From CAZUMJ01 sp964621605 (GTDB taxonomy: Bacteria; Actinomycetota; Acidimicrobiia; Acidimicrobiales; Iamiaceae): a DNA stretch of 43,941 nt. Of the stretch, positions 16,301 through 26,705 are shown one piece after another. The position numbers and the translations under genes were made by a program. Positions within the stretch are counted from its first letter, which is position 1; each line of letters opens with the position of its first letter. The stretch spans positions 1 to 43,941 of the forward strand of contig CAZUMJ010000026.1 in assembly GCA_964621605.1 (NCBI GenBank), in the 5' to 3' direction. The notes under the pieces were generated by a model. The model made no database searches. It saw only the letters and a program-made list of their open reading frames with translations, and was not told where the DNA came from.

Positions 16301-16571
16301 GCAGCACCATCCAGCCGATGGCGAAGCACGCGAACCCGGCCCACAGCGCCCACCAGGCCTTGCACGAGAGTGCGCCGTTGCGGCGCATGCCAAGTGGGAT
16401 CACCACGACCGGGAAGGCGAGCATGGCCAGTTCGAGGCCGGAGCGAACGCCCGAGTGCGGGAGTACCAGCGTGGTCGCGATGACGAGCAGGCCGAAGGCG
16501 ATCGTCTTCTTCCAGGGCGCGATGCGCAAGGCGCCTACCTGGGTCGCAGCGGGTGTGTGCGTGGTGCTCAC
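13314..16571 (-). CDS. Membrane PAS-GAF-GGDEF-EAL cyclic-di-GMP protein, 1085 aa
   Basis: Bifunctional diguanylate cyclase/phosphodiesterase. Order: an N-terminal membrane region of eight or more helices (about 15-310), a PAS domain with PAC-like tail (about 340-460, HSSDLVAIIGLDEQLTYVSP), a GAF-like domain (about 465-630), GGDEF and EAL. The cyclase motif is intact (FGGDEF, GGDEF at 721-725) with an RPDD inhibitory site five residues upstream. The EAL half is also intact: EALVRW (EAL at 849-851), CLEITESAL, AIDDFGTGYSSL, KIDRSFI, AEGVET. Both activities are therefore possible. GTG 16571 is chosen because AAGGTG lies eight bases upstream. An ATG at 16628 would add 19 Arg/Gly-rich residues. 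It senses an unknown signal, is transcribed alone, and no adjacent c-di-GMP target was found. Confidence 0.93.
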   Translation of the reverse strand: MSTTHTPAATQVGALRIAPWKKTIAFGLLVIATTLVLPHSGVRSGLELAMLAFPVVVIPLGMRRNGALSCKAWWALWAGFACFAIGWMVLQANPLAEGHALIPAIPHVPAVPLVALAVYLVLRGRGTPLDIDSLLDAVIVCTAAAFVASRALLQPAFTGTDLPRQTLALVSIYPLLDLLLLVALLHLTFTSSKPSISWRLLLIGTSICLVGDVMLAMATAHGHLPGLSRNVTAVGYLLIGTAAIDPSMGELTLPVPSTAGRLGPVRICLLGISLLTTPFVIMLDEAQAVHRASTSLLLPSGVLSVIILARMVDLAREAERNRQRVRERERRFESLVRHSSDLVAIIGLDEQLTYVSPAVETILGVDQHAAVSRTLRDWVHPEDGSAAGAALLKLTRGGDTTRLTLRLRHANDTWRWMDVHAINLLHEPTIAGVVVNCHDITQRHVAEQIVLASNVQQAAVAELGRDALAGGTVQQLAERTAALVRETLSVASCVLYFVDDAGGVELTAGEGLPLPEPGPIGQLRAHPLLRACLTTDELVHVALDSLEAPLPDPATAAHIALLPANVSQTRAPHPSSVPAAGDATALAVRVSDGHRPFGILLVRADDARRFRVDEASFLHSMASTLGLAIARREVEHDARHQALHDELTGLPNRALFVDRLNRALHRLEDGGNLLAVFFLDVDHFKVVNDSLGHGAGDRILVSVTERLQRLLRPDDTIARFGGDEFTVLCEDLASIDAAFDVAQRIREELAAALQVGRAEIHTTVSIGIAVADQPGMSTETLLRDADAAMYRAKERGRNRVELFDDTMRSRAVTRLRTEMALREALSLDQLVLHYQPIVDLESGQFLAAEALVRWNHPTDGLVLPGRFIPVAEEAGIIHDLGRWVLTEAVAQVSRWHAQYGPLTPVLGVNVSARSLARGDFVADVAAILQHADVPPNFVCLEITESALMDDVDHSLGVLSRLRTLGVTLAIDDFGTGYSSLSYLKRFPIDVLKIDRSFIDGLGREAEDSAIVATVVNLATTLDRISIAEGVETPLHLRELQRLDCTLGQGFLFSKAVPAEQLDVLAGFDVRQTRAGDIGASAGPAL

Positions 16572-16733
16572 GCTGCGATCACCTTGCCGCTGGCGCCCTG
16601 CGTTGCCGCGTCTGTTGGTGTGGTGCACGTGTGCAACGTGGCGTCTTGCCCCACCCGAACCTCCATTGCTCCCTGTTCGATCGTAGTTCGCGGGGGCCGT
16701 TGCCGCCCTGTCACGGGTCTCGCAGACGCGCGC

Positions 16734-16762
16734 TTGACGGACCGAGATCGGAGGCGTACCAC
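16734..16762 (+). promoter_or_regulatory. Candidate sigma70-type promoter in the intergenic region
   Basis: TTGACG (16734-16739), 17-bp spacer, TACCAC (16757-16762). The -35 is strong and the -10 moderate. Predicted start is near 16769. It faces mca but lies more than 450 bp upstream, and mca has its own nearer -10 box. Confidence 0.45.
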
Positions 16763-17070
16763 TAGCAGAACACCCGGCCGCTTCTGAAGCAGTTGATGCT
16801 TCCTGAGGAGGTGTGGCACCGATGGTTCAGCGTGACGTAGAGCGTTCACCGCCTGTCTGAGCGGCAGGCCCGAGCCGGAATCAGACATGCCGGCCGGGCA
16901 CCGCTGGGGCGCTGCCGAGGTGTCATCCCGATCCGCCACGGACCGAGGATGCGCCGAGGGCCTCACCGGAGCCGCGCACCCGTCTGGCGTGCGTTGGTCC
17001 CGATGTCTTCCGCCGCCACCGGGTCCCTCCAGCCGACGACGGAGATGACCCTTGGGGGCGCCCACCGCTT

Positions 17071-17102
17071 CGATGGCACCGTGCAGACGTACGGTGCCAT
17101 CG
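17071..17102 (+). repeat. Perfect 12-bp hairpin upstream of mca
   Basis: CGATGGCACCGT pairs exactly with ACGGTGCCATCG across the 8-nt loop GCAGACGT. It could end a short transcript from the 16734 promoter, or act as an operator or structured leader. No T-run follows. Confidence 0.7.
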
Positions 17103-17219
17103 GCGCGTCCGGGCCCATGCACCGTGCGCGGGCCGCACGGGACCGCGCGTCGGTCGGTCCGGGCGGCGGTCGGTCCGGGCGGGCGGTCGGGCTGCGGTTG
17201 GGTAGTGGGCGCCGCTCGC

Positions 17220-17225
17220 TAGCGT
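17220..17225 (+). promoter_or_regulatory. -10 element TAGCGT of mca
   Basis: TAGCGT, eight bases before ATG 17234, with TTGGGT 16 bp upstream (17198-17203) as a possible -35. The predicted leader is 0-2 nt. Confidence 0.5.
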
Positions 17226-17233
17226 CGACGCCC

Positions 17234-18145
17234 ATGACCGGTCTTGTCTCTCCCGTCGACGTCGCGCCTGCGACCGACGCGATCCCGCGCCTGCTCAGCA
17301 TTCACGCCCATCCCGACGACGAGGCTTCGAAGGGCTCAGCCACCATCGCCCGCTACGTGCACGAGGGCGCCGAAGCGGTCCTCGTCACCTGTACCGGCGG
17401 CGAGGAGGGCGAGGTGCTCAACCCGGCGATGGACCGTCCGGACGTGCACGCCGACCTTGCTGCGGTGCGCCGTGACGAGTTGGCTCGTTCGGCCGCTGTC
17501 ATCGGCTACCGCCAAGTCGTCCTGCTGGGCCACCGCGATTCGGGCATGCCCGACACTCCTGCGAACGCCCGTCCCGACGCGTTCGCGAACGTGGACCTCG
17601 ACGTGGCGGTGGCGCAGCTTGCCCAGATCCTGCGCCGAGCACGCCCTCACGTCGTCTTGACGTATGGCGACGAGCAGACGCGGTATCCGCACCCTGATCA
17701 CCTCCGCGTGCACGACATCTCGCTTCCGGCGATCGACCTGGCGGCCGACCCGCACGCGCGCCAGGACCTGGGCGAGCCGTGGCAGGTGCAGAAGGTCTAT
17801 TACTCGGAGTGGTCCCGCACCCGCATCGTCGCGTTGCATGAGGCGTACCTGGCCCTCGGGCGTGAGTCGCCCTACGACGAACGCTGGTTCACGCAAGACC
17901 CTGCGGTGGACGCGGTCACGACGCGGGTCGACACGACCGGTTTCGGTGCGGTGCGGCGCGAGGCGTTGCTGGCGCACGCCACTCAGGTTGATCCGTCGTC
18001 GCCGTTCTGGTTCGGCTTGTCGGTGGCAGAAGCAGAGCAGGCCTACCCCTGGGAGGACTACGTCCTGGCTCGATCGACCGTGCCGACCGAGTTCCCCGAA
18101 GACGACCTCCTCGCGGGTGTCGTCGTGGACGCTCGCTCGTTGTGA
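17234..18145 (+). CDS. mca: Mycothiol S-conjugate amidase Mca, 303 aa
   Basis: Zinc amidase of the LmbE/PIG-L family; it cleaves mycothiol S-conjugates to a mercapturic acid and GlcN-Ins in electrophile detoxification. The opening LLSIHAHPDDEASKG (zinc ligands His26 and Asp29; Lys33) is the Mca form. MshB, the biosynthetic deacetylase, lacks the SKG. CTGGEEGEVLNP, RRDELARSAAVIG, GHRDSGMPDT and RYPHPDHLRVHD (third zinc His region) are all present. Length matches Mca. The start is the ATG at 17234 because a -10 box lies directly upstream; a frame reaching to 16949 is spurious. It implies the host makes mycothiol, supporting an actinobacterial origin. The liv operon starts 127 bp downstream. Confidence 0.93.
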   Translation: MTGLVSPVDVAPATDAIPRLLSIHAHPDDEASKGSATIARYVHEGAEAVLVTCTGGEEGEVLNPAMDRPDVHADLAAVRRDELARSAAVIGYRQVVLLGHRDSGMPDTPANARPDAFANVDLDVAVAQLAQILRRARPHVVLTYGDEQTRYPHPDHLRVHDISLPAIDLAADPHARQDLGEPWQVQKVYYSEWSRTRIVALHEAYLALGRESPYDERWFTQDPAVDAVTTRVDTTGFGAVRREALLAHATQVDPSSPFWFGLSVAEAEQAYPWEDYVLARSTVPTEFPEDDLLAGVVVDARSL

Positions 18146-18177
18146 CCGAATCCCCTGGTCGGCTCCGCCGACTTGGG

Positions 18178-18183
18178 TAGGGT
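18178..18183 (+). promoter_or_regulatory. Candidate -10 element TAGGGT of the liv operon
   Basis: TAGGGT would start transcription near 18190, leaving a leader of about 83 nt to the GTG at 18273, which has GAGGAG upstream. The -35 box is weak. Confidence 0.4.
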
Positions 18184-18272
18184 GACCGCAACCTGAACGG
18201 CTCGGCAGCAGGGCGCACGCGCGCTTCGGCCGTCGGTCCGTCAAGCCTCGCCCGCAAGAGGAGCCCGCAACC

Positions 18273-19034
18273 GTGACCTTGTTGAGCGTTGAGGACGTCA
18301 GCGTGCGCTTCGGCGGGGTCGTGGCGCTCGACGGTCTCAGCTTCGGGCTCGAGCAGGGGCACATCGGCGCCCTCATCGGGCCCAACGGCGCAGGCAAGAC
18401 CACGTTGTTCAACTGTGTCAGCCGCCTCTACGAGCCCGACGAAGGACACATCACGTTCGACGGCTCCGACCTCTTGGCGATGCCACCACACCGCATCGTG
18501 CGCGCCGGGGTGGCGCGGACGTTCCAGAACGTGGCGCTGTTTCCCGGGTTGTCTGTGCTCGACAACGTGATGGTGGGTGCACACACCACCGCCTCGTGCG
18601 GGTTCGCGCGTGGGTTGCTGCGGTTCGGCGTTCGCAAGGAAGACCGGCGCCTGCGTGCCGACGCACGCGAGTTGCTCGGGCAGCTCGATCTCACCGATCT
18701 GGCCGATCACCCGGCGGCTGCGCTCCCGTTCGGGACGCTGAAGCGGATCGAGCTCGCCCGCGCCCTTGCCTCGCGGCCGAAGCTGCTCCTTCTCGACGAG
18801 CCGGCGAACGGCCTCACCCACGGTGAGGTCGACGAGCTGGCAGATCTCATTCGTTCGATCCGTGACCGCTTCGAGGTCACCGTCCTGCTCGTCGAACACC
18901 ACATGGCGATGGTGATGGCCATCTCCGATCGGGTCGTGGTCATGGACTTCGGTCGCAAGATCGCCGAGGGCGCGCCCGCCGATGTGCGCAACGACCCGAA
19001 GGTCATCGAGGCGTACCTCGGGGTGGCGTCGTGA
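18273..19034 (+). CDS. livG: LivG-type ABC transporter ATPase, 253 aa
   Basis: ATP-binding subunit of a branched-chain amino acid type (HAAT) importer. Walker A is GPNGAGKT at 36-43. Next come the Q-loop region (ARTFQNVALFPGLSVLDNV), the weak signature LPFGTLKRIELARAL characteristic of LivG, Walker B LLLLDEPANGL, and the His switch VEHH. The C-terminal GRKIAEGAPADVRNDPKVIEAYLG is the LivG ending. GTG 18273 follows GAGGAG by about ten bases. It overlaps livF by four bases, so the two ATPases are coupled. It acts in the cytoplasm with LivF, LivH and LivM. Confidence 0.95.
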   Translation: MTLLSVEDVSVRFGGVVALDGLSFGLEQGHIGALIGPNGAGKTTLFNCVSRLYEPDEGHITFDGSDLLAMPPHRIVRAGVARTFQNVALFPGLSVLDNVMVGAHTTASCGFARGLLRFGVRKEDRRLRADARELLGQLDLTDLADHPAAALPFGTLKRIELARALASRPKLLLLDEPANGLTHGEVDELADLIRSIRDRFEVTVLLVEHHMAMVMAISDRVVVMDFGRKIAEGAPADVRNDPKVIEAYLGVAS

Positions 19035-19738
19035 GCTTGCTCGAGGTGCGGGGAGTCAGCGGCGGATACGGCCCCGTGCAGGTGCTGCACGGCATCGACC
19101 TCGATGTCGAGGAGGGCGAGGTCGCGGTGGTGCTCGGCGCCAACGGGGCGGGCAAGACCACCACGCTGCGCGCGATCAGCGGCATGCTCGCCTGCTCAGG
19201 TTCGATCCGCTTCGATGGCGCCGAGTTGCGCGGCAAGCGCACCGAAGCGATTGCCCGTGCGGGCATCGCGCACGTCCCGCAGGGGCGCGGCACCTTTGGT
19301 GACCTGACGGTCGAGGAGAACCTTCGCCTTGGGGCGATCGCGCGGCGAGACGGCGACGGCGCGAGCGACCTGGCCACCTGGCTCGAGGCGTTCCCGGTGC
19401 TCGCGGAACGGAAGACCTCCTTGGCGGGCACGCTCAGCGGCGGTGAGCAGCAGATGCTCGCGATCGCCCGGGCGATGATGTCGCGGCCACGCCTGCTTCT
19501 CCTCGACGAGCCGTCGCTCGGCCTCGCGCCGCTCATCACCCAAGACGTGTTCCGCCGCCTCGGAGAGCTCAACCGCGACCGCGGACTGACCGTGCTCGTG
19601 GTCGAACAGAACGCCAACCTGGCGCTCGAGATCGGGCACCGCGGCTACGTGCTCGAGACGGGGCGCATCGTGACCGCCGCATCGGCTGAGCAGTTGAAGC
19701 ACGACGACACCGTTCGCAAGGCCTACCTGGGGTTCTGA
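19031..19738 (+). CDS. livF: LivF-type ABC transporter ATPase, 235 aa
   Basis: Second ATPase of the importer. Motifs: Walker A GANGAGKTT (about 37-45), Q-loop HVPQGRGTFGDLTVEENL, signature LSGGEQQMLAIARAM, Walker B LLLLDEPSLGLAPL, His switch VVEQN (Gln-Asn in place of His, as in most LivF). Length is normal. GTG 19031 overlaps the livG stop in a GTGA arrangement, and livH begins two bases after its stop, so all are one operon. Confidence 0.95.
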   Translation: MSLLEVRGVSGGYGPVQVLHGIDLDVEEGEVAVVLGANGAGKTTTLRAISGMLACSGSIRFDGAELRGKRTEAIARAGIAHVPQGRGTFGDLTVEENLRLGAIARRDGDGASDLATWLEAFPVLAERKTSLAGTLSGGEQQMLAIARAMMSRPRLLLLDEPSLGLAPLITQDVFRRLGELNRDRGLTVLVVEQNANLALEIGHRGYVLETGRIVTAASAEQLKHDDTVRKAYLGF

Positions 19739-19740
19739 CC

Positions 19741-20625
19741 ATGACCTTGTTCCTCAGCCAGACCATCAACGGGATCGGCGACGGTGTCGTCTACGCGTCC
19801 GTGGCACTCGCGTTGGTGCTGATCTTCCGTTCGACAGGGCTCCTCAACTTCGCGCAGGGCGAGATGGCGCTGTTCTCGACCTACTGCACCTGGAAGCTCA
19901 CCGACGTGGGCTTGCCGGTCTTGGCTGCGATCGCCATCTCGATGGTGGGGTCCTTCGTCGCCGGGGCGGTCATCGAGCGCCTCTTGATCCGGCCTGTCGA
20001 GACAGACCAGAGCCCGCTCAACGCGGTGATCGTGACCTTGGGCATGTTCTTGGCGATCAACTCGCTCGCGCAGCTCGTGTTCGGGACCGACCCGCAGAAG
20101 ATGCCGTCCCCTTTCCCTTCGGGCAACGTGCACGCAGGTGACCTCGTCATCTCGAACGACACCATCGGGCTGGCGGTGGTGCTCGTCGTGGAGTGCGTGG
20201 TGCTGTGGCTGATCCTGCAGCGCACCAAGCTCGGCTTGTCGCTGCGGGCAGTCGCGTCGAACCCCGAGTCGAGCCGGCTTGTCGGCATCAACGCTGGGGC
20301 GATGCTCATGGTCGGATGGGCGATGGCGGCAGGCATCGGAGCGCTTGCCGGTTCGCTGGTCGCCGCTCAGGCAACGGGATTCGACTCGAGCCTGATGCAG
20401 GTCATCTTGGTCTACGCCTTCGCGGCAGCCGCCCTCGGCGGGTTCGACAGCGTCCTCGGCGCGGTCGTCGGCGGTCTCGTCGTGGGGGTGGCAAATGCGC
20501 TCACCGTGCAATACGTGAGCGCGCTGAGCGGCATCTCGATCGTGGTGCCGATGGGCCTCATATTCGTGGTGCTGCTCGTCAAGCCCAACGGCCTCTTCGG
20601 CCGCCGAGCCGTGGAGCGGGTGTGA
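19741..20625 (+). CDS. livH: LivH-type ABC permease, 294 aa
   Basis: Inner-membrane permease of the HAAT family with about eight hydrophobic segments. Family signatures: the N-terminal FLSQTINGIGDGVVYASVAL, LLNFAQGEMALF, ERLLIRPV, and the cytoplasmic coupling-loop segment GLSLRAVASNPESSRLVGIN that meets the ATPase. Its ATG lies two bases after livF, and its stop overlaps or abuts livM. The substrate is probably branched-chain amino acids or a related small molecule; close homologues also carry urea and short amides, so the substrate is not certain. Confidence 0.94.
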   Translation: MTLFLSQTINGIGDGVVYASVALALVLIFRSTGLLNFAQGEMALFSTYCTWKLTDVGLPVLAAIAISMVGSFVAGAVIERLLIRPVETDQSPLNAVIVTLGMFLAINSLAQLVFGTDPQKMPSPFPSGNVHAGDLVISNDTIGLAVVLVVECVVLWLILQRTKLGLSLRAVASNPESSRLVGINAGAMLMVGWAMAAGIGALAGSLVAAQATGFDSSLMQVILVYAFAAAALGGFDSVLGAVVGGLVVGVANALTVQYVSALSGISIVVPMGLIFVVLLVKPNGLFGRRAVERV

Positions 20626-20627
20626 CG

Positions 20628-21671
20628 ATGACTGGGCGTCGCCTGCTCGGGTCGTTGCTCGTCGCGGTCGTCGTCCTGGCGGTGCTCGGCGCGTTGCCGT
20701 TCATCTACCCGCCCGAGACGAACCGGGTCTTCATGCAGGTCATCTACGTCGCCATCGCGGCGATGGGCCTCAACCTGCTCACCGGGTACAACGGACAGGT
20801 CTCCATCGGTCACGGTGCCTTCTTCGGGGTCGGCGCCTTCACGACCGGGCTGCTCATGACGAAGTCGGGGTGGACCTTCGAGGCGACCATTCCGGTCGCG
20901 GCTGCCGTGTCGGCCCTGCTGGGCTTGGCGGTCGGCTTCCCTGCGCTGCGCGTCCGTGGGCTGTACCTGGCCCTCGTGACGTTGGGGCTGGCGGTCATGT
21001 TCCCGCAGCTCGCCTCGAAGTGGGTGCACGGCACCGGTGGCGTGGCGCTCCTGCGGCCGAAGACCAGAAGCTTCGACTCGCTCATCGCCGGGCTCGACAA
21101 CTCGCAGTGGCAGTACCTGGAGTGCTTGGTGATCGCCGTCGTGCTCTTCGCGCTGGCGTGGAGCCTCATGCACAGCCGTGTGGGGCGGGCGATCGTGGCG
21201 GTGCGCGACCAGGAGTTGGCAGCATCAGCCATGGGAGTGAACGTCTCTTGGGTGAAGGTCGGGACGTTCGCGCTGAGCGCCGCCTATGCCGGCGTCGCCG
21301 GGTCGCTCTCGGTGATGGTGAACCGGCTCGCAGACGGGACCAACCCCCTCCTCTACTTCCAGCTGTCTATCGAGTTCCTCGTCGCCGTGGTCATCGGTGG
21401 GTCCGCAACGATCGCCGGCCCGGCCATCGGGGCCGCGCTGCTGGTGTTCATCCAGCGGAACTCGCAGTCGCTCATCGCCGACAAGCCGGTGCTGTCGCCG
21501 GCCATCCTCGGTAGTGCGCTGATCGTGTTGGTGTTCGTGCTGCCCGACGGTGCGGTCGGCGGGCTTCGTCGTCTGGCTCGTCGCGTCAGACCTCGGCGGG
21601 CTTCGCCGCCGGCGGACGGGCCGCCGTCCGGTGCGCCGCCGACCCCGAGCGACCTCCAACCCACCGCCTAG
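20628..21671 (+). CDS. livM: LivM-type ABC permease, 347 aa
   Basis: Second permease, partner of LivH. Signatures: MQVIYVAIAAMGLNLLTGYN, GQVSIGHGAFFGVGAF, FPALRVRGLYLALVTLGLAVMFP, and the coupling loop SRVGRAIVAVRDQELAASAM. It has about nine hydrophobic segments. ATG 20628 is chosen; GTG 20622, overlapping the livH stop in a GTGA pattern, is an equally possible start adding two residues. The C-terminal tail (from about 325) is Arg/Pro-rich and low-complexity (GPPSGAPPTPSD), likely disordered and cytoplasmic. Confidence 0.93.
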   Translation: MTGRRLLGSLLVAVVVLAVLGALPFIYPPETNRVFMQVIYVAIAAMGLNLLTGYNGQVSIGHGAFFGVGAFTTGLLMTKSGWTFEATIPVAAAVSALLGLAVGFPALRVRGLYLALVTLGLAVMFPQLASKWVHGTGGVALLRPKTRSFDSLIAGLDNSQWQYLECLVIAVVLFALAWSLMHSRVGRAIVAVRDQELAASAMGVNVSWVKVGTFALSAAYAGVAGSLSVMVNRLADGTNPLLYFQLSIEFLVAVVIGGSATIAGPAIGAALLVFIQRNSQSLIADKPVLSPAILGSALIVLVFVLPDGAVGGLRRLARRVRPRRASPPADGPPSGAPPTPSDLQPTA

Positions 21672-21799
21672 CCGCCGTCAATTTCGCCCATCCACGCACC
21701 GTTCTCTCTTCCCGAAACCGAATACGACCACTCCGGCGTCTCATCGATCTGGTGGACGTCGGGCCGAGCTGCCAAGTAGCCGACCTCCAGGAGGAAGTC

Positions 21800-23143
21800 A
21801 TGCGTCATACCCGGACCGTTCGCACCGCCGGTGCCCTGTTGTGCATGGGGCTGCTGGTGGGTGCCTGCAGCAGCAGCCGGAGCGGAACCTCCGACACCGG
21901 CTCATCCAACGCCGGCGGAGCGCTCGATACCTCCGCCTGCAACTACAACCCGACCGCCGGCGTGAACGGCGACACCATCACGTTGGCGTCGAGCTTCCCG
22001 CAGTCGGGCCTGACAGCCGCCTTTGCGGAGATCTCCCGTGGCTACAAGGCGTACTTCCAGTACGTCAACGACGAGCTCGGTGGCGTGGAGGTCGCGGGGA
22101 AGAAGTACAAGATCGAGGTAAAGGACAAGGACGACCAGTACAACGCCGCGACGACGGCGAAGAACGTCGACGAGCTCGTCGGTGCCGACGGCACCAAGGC
22201 GTTCGCCGTGTTCAACGTGGTCGGAACGTCGAACAACATCGCGATCCGCGACACGCTCGCCGACAACTGCGTGCCGAACGTGTTCGCCGCGACCGGCGCG
22301 CCGACGATGAGCAACCCGAAGTACCCGTGGATGATCGGTTCGACGCTGCCCCCGTACACGCTCGAGGGGCAGATGTTCGCCCGCTACCTCAAGAAGAACT
22401 TCCCGAAGGCGAAGGTCGCCATGCTCGTGCAGGACGATGACTTCGGGCAGGACTACGAGCAGTCCTTCCGCAGTGCGATCGAGGGATCTGAGATCACGGT
22501 CGTGAAGGTGGAGAAGTACCCGGTCGGCGCGAACAGCGTGGCCGCGCAGATCACCAGCTTGGCCGCGAGCGGTGCGGATGCGTTCTTCGACGGCGGCACG
22601 CTCCTGGCCTGCCCCGATGCGTTGACGCAGGCGCAGAAGGCGGGGTGGACGCGCCAGGCAACGTGGGTTTCGGGTACCTGCATCTCGAAGACCCTCATGG
22701 GCATCGCGGGCGACGCCGGTGAGGGCGTGTTGAGCGGCACCAACACGCAGGACCCGCAGAACCCGGCCTACACCAACACCCAGGAGATGGCCCTCTACCG
22801 GGAGAAGGTGGCCAAGTACCAGCCCAAGGCCGACCTCGAGAACGGCATCGTCGCCTACGGGTGGACGCAGGGGGCCCTGCTGGTCGAAGCGCTCAAGCAG
22901 TCGAAGGCGCTGACCCGGGCCGACTTCATGGAGTCGGTGCGCAACCTCGACCACGTGAAGGCCGGTGTGCTGATCACCGGGGCTTCCGTCACGACGAAGG
23001 CCCCGAACGACCTGTACATGGGTGAGACCTTGCAGCTCGTCAAGTACGACGCCGCCGCGAAGCACTTCACGAACGTCGGTGGGCCTGAGAACTTCGAGGG
23101 CAAGACCAAGGAGCTGACGCCGAAGGCCCTGCTCACGCAGTAG
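21800..23143 (+). CDS. Branched-chain amino acid type ABC substrate-binding lipoprotein, 447 aa
   Basis: Periplasmic-binding-protein type I fold receptor anchored as a lipoprotein. The signal peptide ends in the lipobox LVGAC, with Cys23 as lipidation site, followed by a Ser/Gly-rich linker. The mature domain starts near GDTITLASSFPQSGLTAAFAEI, a typical HAAT receptor opening, with a central FAVFNVVGTSNNIAIRD and DDDFGQDYEQSFR hinge region. ATG 21800 follows AGGAGGA at about five bases. An upstream in-frame start (21752) would hide the signal peptide. A gap of 128 bp separates it from livM, and a strong terminator follows at 23168. Ligand unknown. Confidence 0.93.
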   Translation: MRHTRTVRTAGALLCMGLLVGACSSSRSGTSDTGSSNAGGALDTSACNYNPTAGVNGDTITLASSFPQSGLTAAFAEISRGYKAYFQYVNDELGGVEVAGKKYKIEVKDKDDQYNAATTAKNVDELVGADGTKAFAVFNVVGTSNNIAIRDTLADNCVPNVFAATGAPTMSNPKYPWMIGSTLPPYTLEGQMFARYLKKNFPKAKVAMLVQDDDFGQDYEQSFRSAIEGSEITVVKVEKYPVGANSVAAQITSLAASGADAFFDGGTLLACPDALTQAQKAGWTRQATWVSGTCISKTLMGIAGDAGEGVLSGTNTQDPQNPAYTNTQEMALYREKVAKYQPKADLENGIVAYGWTQGALLVEALKQSKALTRADFMESVRNLDHVKAGVLITGASVTTKAPNDLYMGETLQLVKYDAAAKHFTNVGGPENFEGKTKELTPKALLTQ

Positions 23144-23167
23144 CCGCGTCGTTCAGTCCGTGCGATC

Positions 23168-23200
23168 CGGGGGTGGTGTGCATGTTCGGCACCACCCCCG
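23168..23200. terminator. Strong bidirectional hairpin terminator
   Basis: CGGGGGTGGTG (23168-23178) pairs perfectly with CACCACCCCCG (23190-23200) over an 11-nt loop. It sits 25 bp after the liv receptor gene, between convergent genes, and probably ends transcription from both sides. Confidence 0.8.
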
Positions 23201-23273
23201 TTGCGCGCTCCGGCCCAGGTTGGGGTGATGCCATCGGGGAGGCCCACCGAGGGGCGAGCGAGAACGGCGCAGC

Positions 23274-26084
<2,811 letters not shown>

Positions 26085-26118
26085 GCTGCCTCCCGATCGA
26101 CTTGTGCTCGTGTGGTCG

Positions 26119-26124
26119 ACCATA
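26119..26124 (-). promoter_or_regulatory. -10 element TATGGT of acnA
   Basis: TATGGT on the minus strand gives a start near 26112 and a leader of about 28 nt with a Shine-Dalgarno. The perfect palindrome TGGTCGACCA (26113-26122) overlaps the -10/+1 and could be an operator. Confidence 0.45.
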
Positions 26125-26208
26125 CGGCGTGCGCCTCCGAATCGCAGGCGCGGGGCCCGAGCGGTGCTGTGTCAGCCGAGTTGCGCCCTGGCATGCGAAG
26201 GTGGAGGC

Positions 26209-26619
26209 ATGGAACTCCTCGACGACGAGTGGCTGGGACGGGTGGCCGCTTGCTCGACACTCGACCTGGCCGACGTCGGTCTGTGCACCTTTCGGGTGGA
26301 CGTCACCGGCACCCCGAACGGCACCCGCACCTGGGCCCTCGAGGTGCGTGACGGTGCCATCGCCACCTGCACCTCCGGTGCGCCCGAGCGCGCAACGGTG
26401 GTGCTCACGATCACCTGGGTAGACGCGCAGCGCATCGCAGCGGGCGAGCTCGGCGTCAACGCAGCGTTCATGCAGGGGAGGCTCAAGACCGACGACGGGC
26501 CGACCGCGCCGTTGCTCGCCTTGCTCTCCGCCGTGAGCGCTCCCGAAGCTCAGCGATGCCTTGCCGCGTTGCGAGGAAGCTGCGCAGGGTTGACTCCTGG
26601 CTGGGGGTGCTGGCACTGA
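26209..26619 (+). CDS. SCP2 sterol-carrier-domain protein, 136 aa
   Basis: Stand-alone SCP2-like domain: FRVDVTGTPNGTRTWALEVRDGAIATCTSGAPERATVVLTITW, then DAQRIAAGELGVNAAFMQGRLKTDD, the usual strand-helix pattern ending in the Gly-rich lipid-tunnel loop (MQGRLKTDDG). SCP2 domains bind sterols, fatty acids or acyl-CoA. ATG 26209 follows GGTGGAGG closely. It is transcribed away from acnA across a 124-bp divergent promoter. A C-terminal Cys-containing tail (GSCAGLTPGWGCWH) is unusual. A role in lipid handling is inference. Confidence 0.82.
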   Translation: MELLDDEWLGRVAACSTLDLADVGLCTFRVDVTGTPNGTRTWALEVRDGAIATCTSGAPERATVVLTITWVDAQRIAAGELGVNAAFMQGRLKTDDGPTAPLLALLSAVSAPEAQRCLAALRGSCAGLTPGWGCWH

Positions 26620-26705
26620 GGGCGATCCGCGGCTCTCGTGCGGCGGCGAGGACGCTGGGCGACGACGAGCGACGGTAGTGCTGTGCCCCGCTGTGCGTGG
26701 GTGCG

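Larger units (their letters stand above)
16629..17233. other. 605-bp non-coding, hairpin-rich region upstream of mca
   Basis: The longest gap in the window. It holds a promoter-like TTGACG-17-TACCAC (16734-16762), overlapping hairpins at about 16779-16801 (GCTTC/GAAGC and GAAGCA/TGCTTC), a 12-codon frame with GGAGG upstream (16821-16859), a perfect 12-bp-stem hairpin (17071-17102), and a GGTCGGTCCGGGC direct repeat (about 17153-17185). Long frames crossing it are Arg/Pro-rich and look spurious. Possibly a small RNA or leader; function unknown. Confidence 0.5.

Noticed and set aside
16949..17233. N-terminal extension of mca to 16949
   Set aside because: The extra residues are Arg/Gly/Pro-rich, cover the perfect hairpin and the -10 box, and are absent from the Mca family.
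26085..26123. Longer start for aconitase at 26123
   Set aside because: It falls in the predicted -10 element; ATG 26084 has a strong Shine-Dalgarno.
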